A stretch of DNA of 64,000 nucleotides from Enterococcus malodoratus ATCC 43197. Its GTDB lineage: Bacteria; Bacillota; Bacilli; Lactobacillales; Enterococcaceae. Shown here one piece after another: positions 33,193-41,116 of the stretch. The stretch spans positions 186,001-250,000 of the forward strand of contig NZ_KE136484.1 in assembly GCF_000407185.1 (NCBI RefSeq). Reading direction: 5' to 3'. A program made the translations under genes and the position numbers. Under the pieces are notes generated by a model, which was not told where the DNA came from, searched no databases, and saw nothing but the letters and a program-made list of their open reading frames with translations. Position 1 is the first letter of the stretch; each line of letters opens with the position of its first letter.

Positions 33193-35583
33193 ATGAGTAA
33201 AAAGAAACAACAAGCAATCAAAAATTATAAGAAACAAAAGAGAAAGGTCTCTGCGCCGATAGTAGCATTAGGAGTAAGCAGTCTGTTCGCTTTAGGTGCG
33301 CAAGCAGTTAATGTCAGTGCTCAAACTCCAACAACAAATGCTGCGGCAGTTACAAGCACGATGAATCAACAACCAGCAGCTGCGAATGCTAATGCAGCTA
33401 CTCCAGTTAGTGCACAACAAAATTTGACCAGCAATATCAAAGATACAATCACAGTTCCGCAAAGCTACTTGGACAACGCTAAATCACCTGGTCCATTTAC
33501 CGCAGGTGTGAACCAAGTCATTCCGTTTGAAGCGTTTGGCGGCGACGGCATGTTGACACGTTTACTATTGAATTCTTCGGATGGCGCTCCTTGGTCAGAT
33601 AATGGCGCCAACAAGAATGCTGCCTTGTTGCCTGTAGATGGCTTGCAAAATGGTCAATATTTCTATGAAGTTGATCTTAGCGGAGCCGCAGCAGGAAAAC
33701 AAGATGCGGCCTTATTGAGCGACTTGCAAAGCGGACAAGCAACATCATACACCGCGACAGTCAAAGTCTATGCCGCTAAAGATGGCAAAGCCGATACATC
33801 ACAAGCAGTTGCACAAAAGAATGTGACGATCAACTTTGCTTCTGATATTCAAAAAGCTGTTTCAGCCAATATCAAAGACAGCATTACAGTACCCGCAAAT
33901 TACTTGAAAAATGCAGTATCACCTGGCCCATTCACAGCCGGTGTGAACCAAGTCATTCCGTTTGAAGCTTTCGGTGGCGACGGCATGTTGACACGTTTGC
34001 TGTTGAATTCTTCTGATGGTGCACCATGGTCAGATAACGGCAGCAAGAAGAACGCGGCATTATTACCAGTTGAAGGCTTAAAAAATGGTCAATATTTCTA
34101 TGAAGTAGACCTAAGCGGAACCGCAGCAGGGAAACAAGATGCCGCATTATTGAGTGATCTGCAAAGCGGAAAAGCAGCAGATTACACTGCGACAGTTAAA
34201 GTTTATGCCGCTAAGGATGGCAAAGCCGATACTTCTAAAACAGTTGCTGAAAAGAACGTTAAAATCAACTTAGCATCTAATGTTCAAAAGAATGTGACGG
34301 ATAATATCAAAGACAGCATCACCGTTCCGCAAAACTATTTGATCAACGCAGTTTCACCTGGCCCATTCACAGCCGGTGTGAACCAAGTAATTCCGTTTGA
34401 AGCCTTTGGCGGTGACGGCATGTTGACTCGTTTACTATTGAAATCATCTGATGGTGCGCCATGGTCAGATAACGGCAGCAAGAAGAACGCTGCGCTATTA
34501 CCAGTTGAAGGGTTGCAAAATGGTCAATACTTCTATGAAGTGGATCTTGACGGCAACGCAGCAGGGAAACAAGATGCCGCATTATTAGATGGTTTGAAAG
34601 CTTCTACAGCAACGAAGTACAATGCGACAGTCAAAGTCTATGCTGCTAAAGATGGTCAAGCAGATAAATCACAAGTTGTTGGACAAAAAGCCGTTTCAAT
34701 CAATTTGGCTTCAACCGTTCAAAAAAATGTAACGGATAATATCAAAGACAGTATTACTGTTCCAGCTAGTTACTTGAAAAACGCCGTATCACCTGGCCCA
34801 TTCACAGCAGGTGTAAACCAAAAGATTCCGTTTGAAGCCTTTGGTGGCGACGGTATGTTAACTCGTTTACTATTGAAATCATCTGATGGTGCACCATGGT
34901 CAGACAATGGCAGCAAGAAAAATGCCGCTTTATTACCAATTGAAGGCTTACAAACAGGTCAATACTTCTATGAAGTGGATCTAGCTGGAAGTGCCTCAGG
35001 TAAAAGTGATGCTGCTCTATTGAAGGAATTACAAGAAGGCAAAGCAGATTCATACAAAGCTACAGTGAAAGTCTACGTGGCAAAAGATGGTCAAGCTGAC
35101 GCTGCACAAGTTGTGGGACAAAAGAACGTCACGATCAACTTGAAACATGAAGCTGCAAAACCTGTTGCGGATAAAGGCGTCGTTTTATACCGTGCTTACA
35201 ATCCAAACTCAGGTGAACATTTGTATACCGCAAGTAAAATAGAATTTGCTAAAGCGGTGAAAGCCGGTTGGCATGATGAAGGACAAGCATGGAAAGCTGC
35301 AACTTCTGGAACACCTGTTTATCGTTTGTATAATCCAAACTCAGGTGAACATTTCTACACAATGGATACAAAGGAATACAATAAAGTAGCAGCCGCTGGT
35401 TGGCATAAAGAAGGGTTCGCCTTCTATTCAAATGCTGATAAAGGCACACCAATCTATCGGGCATTCAATCCAAATGCCAAAGGTGCTGGTTCTCACTTCT
35501 TTACACCAACAGCCTCTGAATGGAACCACCTTGGTAAAGTCGGTTGGCACAAAGAAGGCATTGCCTTCTACGGTGTGAAGTAA
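33193..35583 (+). CDS. secreted repeat protein with DUF5648-like C-terminus
   Basis: Exported protein (796 residues). A lysine-rich N-terminus and hydrophobic stretch (PIVALGVSSLFALGAQA) form a signal peptide cut near VSAQ, about residue 43. After an Ala/Thr/Gln linker come four tandem 145-residue repeats (about 81-225, 226-370, 371-515 and 516-660), each with TVP..YL.NA.SPGPFTAGVNQ and FEAFGGDGMLTRLL. Residues about 665-796 carry three YR.YNPNSGEH-type units (DUF5648-like), found in Gram-positive secreted hydrolases. There is no LPXTG anchor and no catalytic motif I recognise. The ATG at 33193 has GGAG eight bases upstream. Likely a cell-surface or matrix protein; function unknown. Confidence 0.8.
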   Translation: MSKKKQQAIKNYKKQKRKVSAPIVALGVSSLFALGAQAVNVSAQTPTTNAAAVTSTMNQQPAAANANAATPVSAQQNLTSNIKDTITVPQSYLDNAKSPGPFTAGVNQVIPFEAFGGDGMLTRLLLNSSDGAPWSDNGANKNAALLPVDGLQNGQYFYEVDLSGAAAGKQDAALLSDLQSGQATSYTATVKVYAAKDGKADTSQAVAQKNVTINFASDIQKAVSANIKDSITVPANYLKNAVSPGPFTAGVNQVIPFEAFGGDGMLTRLLLNSSDGAPWSDNGSKKNAALLPVEGLKNGQYFYEVDLSGTAAGKQDAALLSDLQSGKAADYTATVKVYAAKDGKADTSKTVAEKNVKINLASNVQKNVTDNIKDSITVPQNYLINAVSPGPFTAGVNQVIPFEAFGGDGMLTRLLLKSSDGAPWSDNGSKKNAALLPVEGLQNGQYFYEVDLDGNAAGKQDAALLDGLKASTATKYNATVKVYAAKDGQADKSQVVGQKAVSINLASTVQKNVTDNIKDSITVPASYLKNAVSPGPFTAGVNQKIPFEAFGGDGMLTRLLLKSSDGAPWSDNGSKKNAALLPIEGLQTGQYFYEVDLAGSASGKSDAALLKELQEGKADSYKATVKVYVAKDGQADAAQVVGQKNVTINLKHEAAKPVADKGVVLYRAYNPNSGEHLYTASKIEFAKAVKAGWHDEGQAWKAATSGTPVYRLYNPNSGEHFYTMDTKEYNKVAAAGWHKEGFAFYSNADKGTPIYRAFNPNAKGAGSHFFTPTASEWNHLGKVGWHKEGIAFYGVK
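33433..35172 (+). repeat. four tandem 435-bp coding repeats
   Basis: The TCACCTGG landmark occurs at 33484, 33919, 34354 and 34789, exactly 435 bp apart, so no indels separate the four units. The DNA is close to identical over long stretches. Confidence 0.92.
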
Positions 35584-35615
35584 TCACGCTTTGTTGCTAA
35601 ATCATTCTAAATAGA

Positions 35616-35648
35616 AAATGCCGCAGATTTTTCTGCGGCATTTTTTTA
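35616..35648. terminator. bidirectional terminator between the surface protein and the toxin gene
   Basis: Stem AAATGCCGCAGA with TCTGCGGCATTT and T-runs; the converging toxin gene stops at 35650. Confidence 0.85.
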
Positions 35649-35649
35649 T

Positions 35650-35967
35650 TTAGAAGAGGAGCTTCATCTGTTTTTGCTTGAAGATATTTCCGATTAGGAC
35701 AGTCCGTTCTTTTTGATCGATGCGATAAAAGATCGCAAAGCTTTTTCCAATCAGGATACGATAAGTGGGCGTATCAAAACCATATACACGAGCAACATCT
35801 TCGTACATTTCAGGAAATTGTTTTAACTGATTCAATGAAGCATAGATAGCATGGACGAATTGATGAATTTTTTTATCGGAAAGAAATAGCTCGTTTTTCC
35901 ATTCTGAAATATTTTCTTGAAGACTATTTTTAAAAGACTCGGAGTAAATGAGGGCATATTTTTCCAT
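35650..35967 (-). CDS. RelE/ParE-superfamily toxin
   Basis: Small basic protein (105 residues) of the type II toxin superfamily. It has the N-terminal YSESFKNSL helix start, the central PEMYEDVARV and the YRILIGKSFAIFYRID strand, and the end HTH-free and compact (IGNIFKQKQMKLLF). Members act on translation or gyrase; which applies here cannot be read from sequence. Its ATG follows the antitoxin stop with no gap, so the two are translated together. Confidence 0.78.
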   Translation of the reverse strand: MEKYALIYSESFKNSLQENISEWKNELFLSDKKIHQFVHAIYASLNQLKQFPEMYEDVARVYGFDTPTYRILIGKSFAIFYRIDQKERTVLIGNIFKQKQMKLLF

Positions 35968-36219
35968 CTACTTTTTCCAACCGTATTTGCCAAAAAGCTC
36001 TTCCATTTCTGTTTCCGAGACGGTTCTTTTCGTTTCAAAATCAGCGAAGCTTTCTTCGATCAGCTGACGATCCTGCTCTTTTGCAGAATCTTGCGCGTCC
36101 AAAATAAAAAGATTTCCTTCTCGCCGCACGTTCAATACGTCGCCTTCGTGCAAGCCCCATTCTTTGGGGAAGATCCCTCCGATTGAATTTCCAATTTTTC
36201 GAACTTTGATGTGTTTCAT
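35968..36219 (-). CDS. AbrB/MazE-type antitoxin
   Basis: Cognate antitoxin (83 residues). The N-terminal half is a SpoVT/AbrB fold (KVRKIGNSIGGIFPKEWGLHEGDVL) for DNA binding and autoregulation. The acidic, probably disordered C-terminus (SFADFETKRTVSETEMEELFGKYGW) would wrap the toxin. AGGAGG precedes the ATG. An AbrB antitoxin with a RelE/ParE toxin is a less common pairing than MazE-MazF. Confidence 0.78.
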   Translation of the reverse strand: MKHIKVRKIGNSIGGIFPKEWGLHEGDVLNVRREGNLFILDAQDSAKEQDRQLIEESFADFETKRTVSETEMEELFGKYGWKK

Positions 36220-36329
36220 GTTCAGTACCTCCTATATAAAAGCTGTTTATTTATATCGACTGGTTCATTAATAAAGTACGAGATCGCTAAAAATTGAGTT
36301 CAAATAAATGTATGAAACTTTAAAAAAAG

Positions 36330-36343
36330 TATAACATGTTATA
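36330..36343. promoter_or_regulatory. perfect 14-bp palindrome between the TA operon and the AraC gene
   Basis: TATAACATGTTATA is a perfect dyad 111 bp upstream of the AraC start and about 110 bp upstream of the antitoxin start. It could be the operator of either. Confidence 0.4.
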
Positions 36344-36453
36344 ACCATTGGTATCCATCTAATGATAAAAAAGATAGACAAATGAAAATTAAGCTTGCTA
36401 TGATGAAGCTAATAAATTAGACAGAAGAGCGAACTGTCAGAAGAGGTGAGGCG

Positions 36454-37287
36454 ATGATTCAGCAGCAGGCTCTTGCTTTTTATCAAAACCGGGAGCGAGC
36501 TATTTATCAAGATGAGGCCTGTTTATATGCTAAACCGCATCCAGCACTGCGGCCGTATATTTCGAACTACACGTTGACATTTCCTACGAGAGAAATGATC
36601 TCTGAGGCGTATACGGTAATTCCTCATGGGTGCGCGACGTTGGTTTTTGGATTTAAGGATCAAACACTTACTAGTCAATTGATGGGGCCGGCCACAAAAG
36701 CGGCGAGGGTTGGTGATCAGGCCGGAAGTTTTGATCAAATAGTTATTGTGGAGTTTCAGCCCGCCGGTTTGTATGCTTTTTTGGGCTTTAGTCAAAATGA
36801 ATTGACGGATCAGCATTTCTCATTTGATTTGCTGCACGCTAAGCTGAATCAAGGGATGCTTGATTTATTGGAGACAGTGGGGAGTGTTCAAGCGTTAATT
36901 TCGGGGATTGATCAACTCTTTCTGCAAGCAAAGTCAAACTCATACCCATCAGAACTAGCTATCGTCACCAAATCAATCGTTGATCAGGCGGGGAATCGCT
37001 CGTTGAAGCAGCTATCGCAGGATGTCTTTTATAGTGAGCGGCACTTGACTCGTTTGTTTAACAGCTATCTGGGAATGAGCCCCAAAACTTTTTCCCGTTT
37101 GGTGCGGGTCAATCAAACGATCCGTTTGTTGAATGCTCCTAATAGTGAAATTACGAAAGCCTATGAGGCAACCGGGTATTATGATTTTTCCCATTTTAAT
37201 CGTGATTTCAAACAAATTACCGGAAATACGCCTCAAGAATATCGCCGAAAGATGTCCGATTTTTACAGTGAAATCGCCAAATTCTAA
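36454..37287 (+). CDS. AraC-family transcriptional regulator
   Basis: Regulator of 277 residues. The N-terminal sensor part (RPYISNYTLTFPTREM, then VIPHGCATLVFGF) resembles the DUF6597-type domain. The C-terminal AraC HTH pair is near 175-270 (LKQLSQDVFYSERHLTRLFNSYLGMSPKTFSRLVR, then ATGYYDFSHFNRDFKQITGNTPQEYR). AGAGGTGAGG lies before the ATG. It precedes a VOC-family gene by about 60 bases and may be co-transcribed with it. Ligand unknown. Confidence 0.87.
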   Translation: MIQQQALAFYQNRERAIYQDEACLYAKPHPALRPYISNYTLTFPTREMISEAYTVIPHGCATLVFGFKDQTLTSQLMGPATKAARVGDQAGSFDQIVIVEFQPAGLYAFLGFSQNELTDQHFSFDLLHAKLNQGMLDLLETVGSVQALISGIDQLFLQAKSNSYPSELAIVTKSIVDQAGNRSLKQLSQDVFYSERHLTRLFNSYLGMSPKTFSRLVRVNQTIRLLNAPNSEITKAYEATGYYDFSHFNRDFKQITGNTPQEYRRKMSDFYSEIAKF

Positions 37288-37345
37288 AGGTATAGTTGGA
37301 AAAAGAGAAAGGCGAGTCACGGAAGGGCTCTGATAGGTGATGGCG

Positions 37346-37807
37346 ATGAATTTTGGCGGAGTATTAATCGCAGTAAAGGATATGACCAAAGCGAGACAGT
37401 TCTATGAAGAGGTAATGGAGCAAAAGGTGATGATGGATTTAGACAATATCCACGTGGCTTTTGAAAGCGGCTTTTCGCTGCAGGCGGATTATGTAGGATT
37501 GTTGGATGTTCCTTTGGAGATCAAGCAGCAATCAAATAATTTTCAACTTTATTTTGAGGTCGAGGATTTAGACAAGTGGGAAGAGAAGCTTTCGAACGTA
37601 GAAGGAATTGAATTTCTGCACCACAGCAAAGAGTATCCATGGGGACAGCGGGTCATGCGTTTTTATGATCGGGACAAATGTATCGTGGAGGTCTCGGAAA
37701 GCATGGACAGCGTCGCTAAACGTTACTTGAAACAAGGCTTCTCAGTCGAGGAAACTGCGGAAAAGACGATGTTTCCAGTAGCGTTTGTACAGCAATTGGT
37801 GGAATAG
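37346..37807 (+). CDS. VOC (glyoxalase/bleomycin-resistance fold) protein
   Basis: Small metal-site fold protein (153 residues). FGGVLIAVKDMTKARQFYEEVM is the typical first beta-alpha unit, and VMRFYDRDKCIVEVSE the fourth strand with a likely metal-ligand glutamate. A C-terminal helical tail (KRYLKQGFSVEETAEKTMFP) looks like an added HTH-like segment. I prefer the third in-frame start (ATG 37346, after AGGTGA). Substrate unknown. Confidence 0.75.
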   Translation: MNFGGVLIAVKDMTKARQFYEEVMEQKVMMDLDNIHVAFESGFSLQADYVGLLDVPLEIKQQSNNFQLYFEVEDLDKWEEKLSNVEGIEFLHHSKEYPWGQRVMRFYDRDKCIVEVSESMDSVAKRYLKQGFSVEETAEKTMFPVAFVQQLVE

Positions 37808-37816
37808 ACAAGAAAA

Positions 37817-37848
37817 AAACTGTCGCATAAGCTGCGGCAGTTTTTTTG
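37817..37848. terminator. bidirectional terminator
   Basis: Stem AAACTGTCGCA with TGCGGCAGTTT (one G-T pair) and T-runs both ways, between the VOC gene and the aquaglyceroporin gene. Confidence 0.82.
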
Positions 37849-37849
37849 T

Positions 37850-38581
37850 TTAGATGAATAAGGCTTTATATAAAGCGATCGCAACGATTGAAGCTAAGAT
37901 GGGAGCAAGTACTGGAACCCAAGAGTAACTCCATTGTGAATCGCCTTTATTTTTCAATGGCAACAAGGCATGCATGATACGAGGACCTAAATCACGAGCA
38001 GGGTTTAAACCTGGTCCAGTTGGTCCGCCAAACGAAGCAACCAATGTCCAGACTAAGAAACCTAATGCTAAATGAGCAGTTCCTAAATTGTCTTGGAAGA
38101 AAGGTGCTTTGGTGATCCCCAGTGCTCCAAAGAATAAAATGAATGAACCAAAGAATTCATTCACGAATCCGTTGAACTTAGAACCAACACTATTGATCGT
38201 TGAAAATGTTCCTAAGACATGCAATTTGTCTTCTGTTTGGTCGTAATAAGGTTTGTAGCTGGCTACAACGACTAATTGGCCGACCATCGCGCCCAGAAAT
38301 TGAACAACGATGTAAGGAAGAACTTCTGCCCAAGGGAACATGCCGCTAACTGCTAAACCGATTGTGAACGCCGGGTTGATGTGATTACCGCTGATACCGC
38401 CGAAAATCATTGCAGGAATCATAACCCCGCAGCCGTAACCCACTGCAATCAACATCCAGTCACTTCCGTAACCTTTTGTACCTCTTAAATCAACATTGGC
38501 AACTGCACCGTTTCCTAACATTACTAACAAAGCAGTCCCCAAGAACTCAGCCGCTAACCGAGTAGTCAGTGAATAATCCAT
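37850..38581 (-). CDS. glpF: aquaglyceroporin / glycerol uptake facilitator
   Basis: Six-helix membrane channel (243 residues) passing glycerol or water. Both NPA boxes are intact: HINPAFTIG (NPA at 69-71) and GLNPARDLGPR (near 203). The D-R after the second NPA points to the glycerol-conducting subgroup. AGGAGG-type site (CCTCC on the forward strand) before the start. No glycerol kinase or dehydrogenase is adjacent. The 217 bp upstream are AT-rich, with an AAATGAAAAT...TTTCATTT dyad. Confidence 0.88.
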   Translation of the reverse strand: MDYSLTTRLAAEFLGTALLVMLGNGAVANVDLRGTKGYGSDWMLIAVGYGCGVMIPAMIFGGISGNHINPAFTIGLAVSGMFPWAEVLPYIVVQFLGAMVGQLVVVASYKPYYDQTEDKLHVLGTFSTINSVGSKFNGFVNEFFGSFILFFGALGITKAPFFQDNLGTAHLALGFLVWTLVASFGGPTGPGLNPARDLGPRIMHALLPLKNKGDSQWSYSWVPVLAPILASIVAIALYKALFI

Positions 38582-38769
38582 AAAAACCTCCTATAAAATA
38601 ATTGAAATGAAAATGTAAATGAAAATTTCATTTTATATATTAATAGCATTCTTTGTAATTAGCAAATGTTAACCTCAGAAAAACGGTAAATTTCTATGAG
38701 AAATGACAACATTGGTTATTGAATTGGAAGAAACAAGGATTTTCAGCTAAAAATCAGCTTTCAATAAAA

Positions 38770-38798
38770 AAAATCTCGTCCATTTGAACGAGATTTTG
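38770..38798 (-). terminator. intrinsic terminator after the MDR oxidoreductase
   Basis: Stem AAATCTCGT with ACGAGATTT and an A-run on the forward strand, i.e. a T-run for the reverse-strand gene, abutting its stop codon. Edges approximate by two bases. Confidence 0.75.
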
Positions 38799-39806
38799 TC
38801 AGTTTATTAGAACTAGGTGCCGGAAGTTCGGATTGTTTTCAATCAACTTATGGGCGCCATAAAAATTTTTGTCAGAGAAACCATTAAGCTGGGCGGTCAA
38901 AATCGATTTTAATTGATTTTTTTCCCACAAATAGACTAAAAGCTCCATGACTCTTCGTGAATAATTGATGCCTTCTTCTGTTGCGAAGGATTCTTCTAAA
39001 AACTCTTCACAATAAAAATGCAGATAGTCGGGATCAAAATTTTTGCTTTTCTTTTTGATAAAATGCAATAGTAGAACCTTGGCAGTATCTTTGAATTCTG
39101 CCAAATGGTCAAAGCTTTTTTCTTTTTCGGTATCCAAGTTGATCACATAATCAACCGGTGTCATTTCCGCATTCGTTAATTCTCGCGAGAGATGGTTGGA
39201 TTGTGAAAATACGACGTCAGCGCCCATATTTTTGATCCAGATCTCTGAATTGTTCTTATTGATCGTCGCTGCGACCTTTAATCCGGCCCATTTAGCTAGT
39301 TGGATAATGGTGGCTCCCAGTCCGTCAGAAGTATTCAGGATCAATAAATTCCCTTGATTCTTCTTCGGTTGCGGAATCAATTGCAGCTGCTTGAACAGTA
39401 CTTCAAAGGCCAAGAAAAAGCTGTAGGAAAAAGCGGCGGCTTCATCGGTAGGAAAAGCATCAGGTAATTTTACGACGGAGCGGACATCGGCGATTTGAAA
39501 ATTGCTGTAGCTGCCGTATTTTCCGACTTTATTCACATAGAGTACGCGATCACCGACATTCAGCCGTGAATTGCTGCTCCCTAAACGAGTGATGATTCCC
39601 ACGCCGCCAAAGCCTAAAATGTAAGGTTTTTTAGCACCTTTGATCGTTTGGCGAATCTGTGTGTCTAAGGTACTGATTGAGATCGCAGAAATTTTTATCA
39701 TGACATCATTTTCCCGTAATTTTGGGAGCATGATTTTGTATTGTTCAAATTTTTTGTCTTCTTTTAAACGGAATTTTTTCTCGAACCCAATCGCGTCTGA
39801 AATCAT
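38799..39806 (-). CDS. MDR-family (quinone/zinc alcohol dehydrogenase-like) oxidoreductase
   Basis: Medium-chain reductase (335 residues). It has a GroES-like first half (NDVMIKISAISISTLDTQIRQ, then GFGGVGIITRLG and VGDRVLYVN) and a nucleotide-binding domain (LNTSDGLGATIIQLAKWAGLKVAAT). No zinc-binding cysteine cluster is visible, which favours the NADPH quinone reductase branch. AGGAGG (CCTCCT) lies before the start. It ends at its own terminator. Substrate unknown. Confidence 0.8.
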   Translation of the reverse strand: MISDAIGFEKKFRLKEDKKFEQYKIMLPKLRENDVMIKISAISISTLDTQIRQTIKGAKKPYILGFGGVGIITRLGSSNSRLNVGDRVLYVNKVGKYGSYSNFQIADVRSVVKLPDAFPTDEAAAFSYSFFLAFEVLFKQLQLIPQPKKNQGNLLILNTSDGLGATIIQLAKWAGLKVAATINKNNSEIWIKNMGADVVFSQSNHLSRELTNAEMTPVDYVINLDTEKEKSFDHLAEFKDTAKVLLLHFIKKKSKNFDPDYLHFYCEEFLEESFATEEGINYSRRVMELLVYLWEKNQLKSILTAQLNGFSDKNFYGAHKLIENNPNFRHLVLIN

Positions 39807-40146
39807 TCGTCTTACCTCCTCAGAAATAAATTTCTGAATCTACAATATAAAATGGCTACTTATAATATACTTGATTTAACAAAGAGAGGGAAATAATTTC
39901 TTCAAAATACCTAAAGAACGAGTCATTTTTATGAAATTTGCGGATAGTTGTTTGTCAAAACGCTAATCTATGCACGAAAAATCTATGGTATAGCGGAAAA
40001 TTTGAATGAAGCTTGTGAGCTGGCGGTAAGATGGGTAAAATTACTTTATCGAGGAAAAGGCATTCGCTAACAGTAACCAGTGTAAAAAGGGTACTATTTT
40101 TGGGCAAAAAAGCATAAATCAATAGATAGGCATTAGGAGGAATACT
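39807..40146. other. 340-bp gap without recognisable features
   Basis: AT-rich sequence between divergent genes. I see only the AGGAGG site of the downstream gene at the right end; short frames here have no ribosome site. Confidence 0.5.
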
Positions 40147-40773
40147 ATGTTCACTGAAAAGAGTTTTGAGGTTTTTGAAGTTGCTGGATTGGATGAACGA
40201 ATGGCGGTAATCCGCCAAGAGATCCAGCCAACTTTTCAACAGTTAGATGAAGTTTTTCAACAAGTGCTGGAACCGTTGTTGGACGAGGAATTATTTATCC
40301 ACATCGCACAACATCGTCGCCGCACCACGTATCCGCCAGAAAATACTTGGTCCGCGTTAAGTCGGCAAAAGCGCGGATATAAAATGGAGCCGCATTTTCA
40401 GCTGGGAATTTGGCGGGAGTACGTCTTTATGTGGTTATCCTGCATCGATCAGCCAAAAAATGAGCAGGCGATCGCGCAAATACTATTGGATAACCCAAAA
40501 GCGTTTGAAACATTATCCCCAGATTTTGTCTTGTCCGGTGATCACACCAAACCAAAGGTTGAAGAGTTATCACCAGAAAACACAGAAAGACTGTTGAAAA
40601 GGTTCCGCGATGTGAAAAAGGGTGAGTTCCAAATTGGGCGAATCATTAAAAAAGAGGACCCATTGTGGAAAACACCGGAGGCAGCACAAGCATTTATGGT
40701 AGAAACGTATCAAAAATTGGTACCAATCTATCAATTGGCGAACGAAGCAAGTTTTGCACAGGTGGAAAACTAA
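40147..40773 (+). CDS. DUF1054 (UPF0637, YktB-like) protein
   Basis: Cytoplasmic protein of 208 residues matching the DUF1054 family of Firmicutes: FEVFEVAGLDERMAVIRQEI at the start, HRRRTTYPPENTWSALS near residue 60, and PHFQLGIWREYVFMWLS. The function is unknown in all members. TTAGGAGG lies before the ATG. It stands alone and is followed by a short hairpin terminator. Confidence 0.85.
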   Translation: MFTEKSFEVFEVAGLDERMAVIRQEIQPTFQQLDEVFQQVLEPLLDEELFIHIAQHRRRTTYPPENTWSALSRQKRGYKMEPHFQLGIWREYVFMWLSCIDQPKNEQAIAQILLDNPKAFETLSPDFVLSGDHTKPKVEELSPENTERLLKRFRDVKKGEFQIGRIIKKEDPLWKTPEAAQAFMVETYQKLVPIYQLANEASFAQVEN

Positions 40774-40870
40774 AAATAGAGGTTTCAGCTTCTCGTATCA
40801 GTAAAATCAGTCATCTTTTTAGGAAGAATACGAATTGGTTTTTGAGTTAGCAAGTTGATCAGGCATGTTG

Positions 40871-40897
40871 GACAGCGATTTTTTCGCTGTTTTTTTT
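40871..40897 (+). terminator. intrinsic terminator after the DUF1054 gene
   Basis: ACAGCGA and TCGCTGT form a 7-bp stem followed by eight T. Confidence 0.7.
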
Positions 40898-41022
40898 ATC
40901 CATTGATGCAGAATTGAAATAGTTGAGGGAATTGGTCAGTCTGAAGCATTTTTTTAGACGATTAATAATTTTGAGAAACTTTGAAAGGGGGTTATTTTGA
41001 ATGGTAGTTTAAAACAGTTATT

Positions 41023-41036
41023 GAAAGCGTTTTATA
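41023..41036 (+). promoter_or_regulatory. cre site upstream of the fructose-type PTS operon
   Basis: TGAAAGCGTTTTAT matches the CcpA consensus except for one base, and overlaps a TATATAA that may be the -10 box. It implies repression by preferred sugars. Confidence 0.6.
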
Positions 41037-41040
41037 TAAA

Positions 41041-41058
41041 TGTCCATTTCAATGGACA
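41041..41058 (+). promoter_or_regulatory. short perfect hairpin in the operon leader
   Basis: TGTCCATT and AATGGACA pair around a 2-base centre, directly after the cre. It may be an operator for the PRD regulator or an RNA target; no T-run follows. Confidence 0.4.
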
Positions 41059-41116
41059 CAAGAAAAAATGTACGTCGATCAAAAAAGGCTATATTAGGGA
41101 CAAGGAGGTTGACAAA

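Larger units (their letters stand above)
40774..41116. other. 343-bp regulatory gap before the fructose-type PTS operon
   Basis: It contains a terminator at 40871, a cre-like site at 41023 and a short perfect hairpin at 41041. A TTG frame beginning at 40997 extends the regulator upstream, but it crosses the hairpin and lacks family similarity. Confidence 0.5.

Noticed and set aside
33953-35053. Three similar reverse-strand frames (64-83 codons) inside the surface-protein repeats
   Set aside because: They recur only because the coding repeats recur; no ribosome sites and no independent support.
33433-35172. Mobile element or assembly artefact suspected from the 435-bp period
   Set aside because: The period is a multiple of three, the frame is preserved through all four units and the copies differ enough at silent sites to be real coding repeats.
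40997-41116. N-terminal extension of the fructose-type operon regulator
   Set aside because: It crosses the cre and hairpin and lacks family similarity; the ATG at 41117 has AAGGAGG at good spacing.
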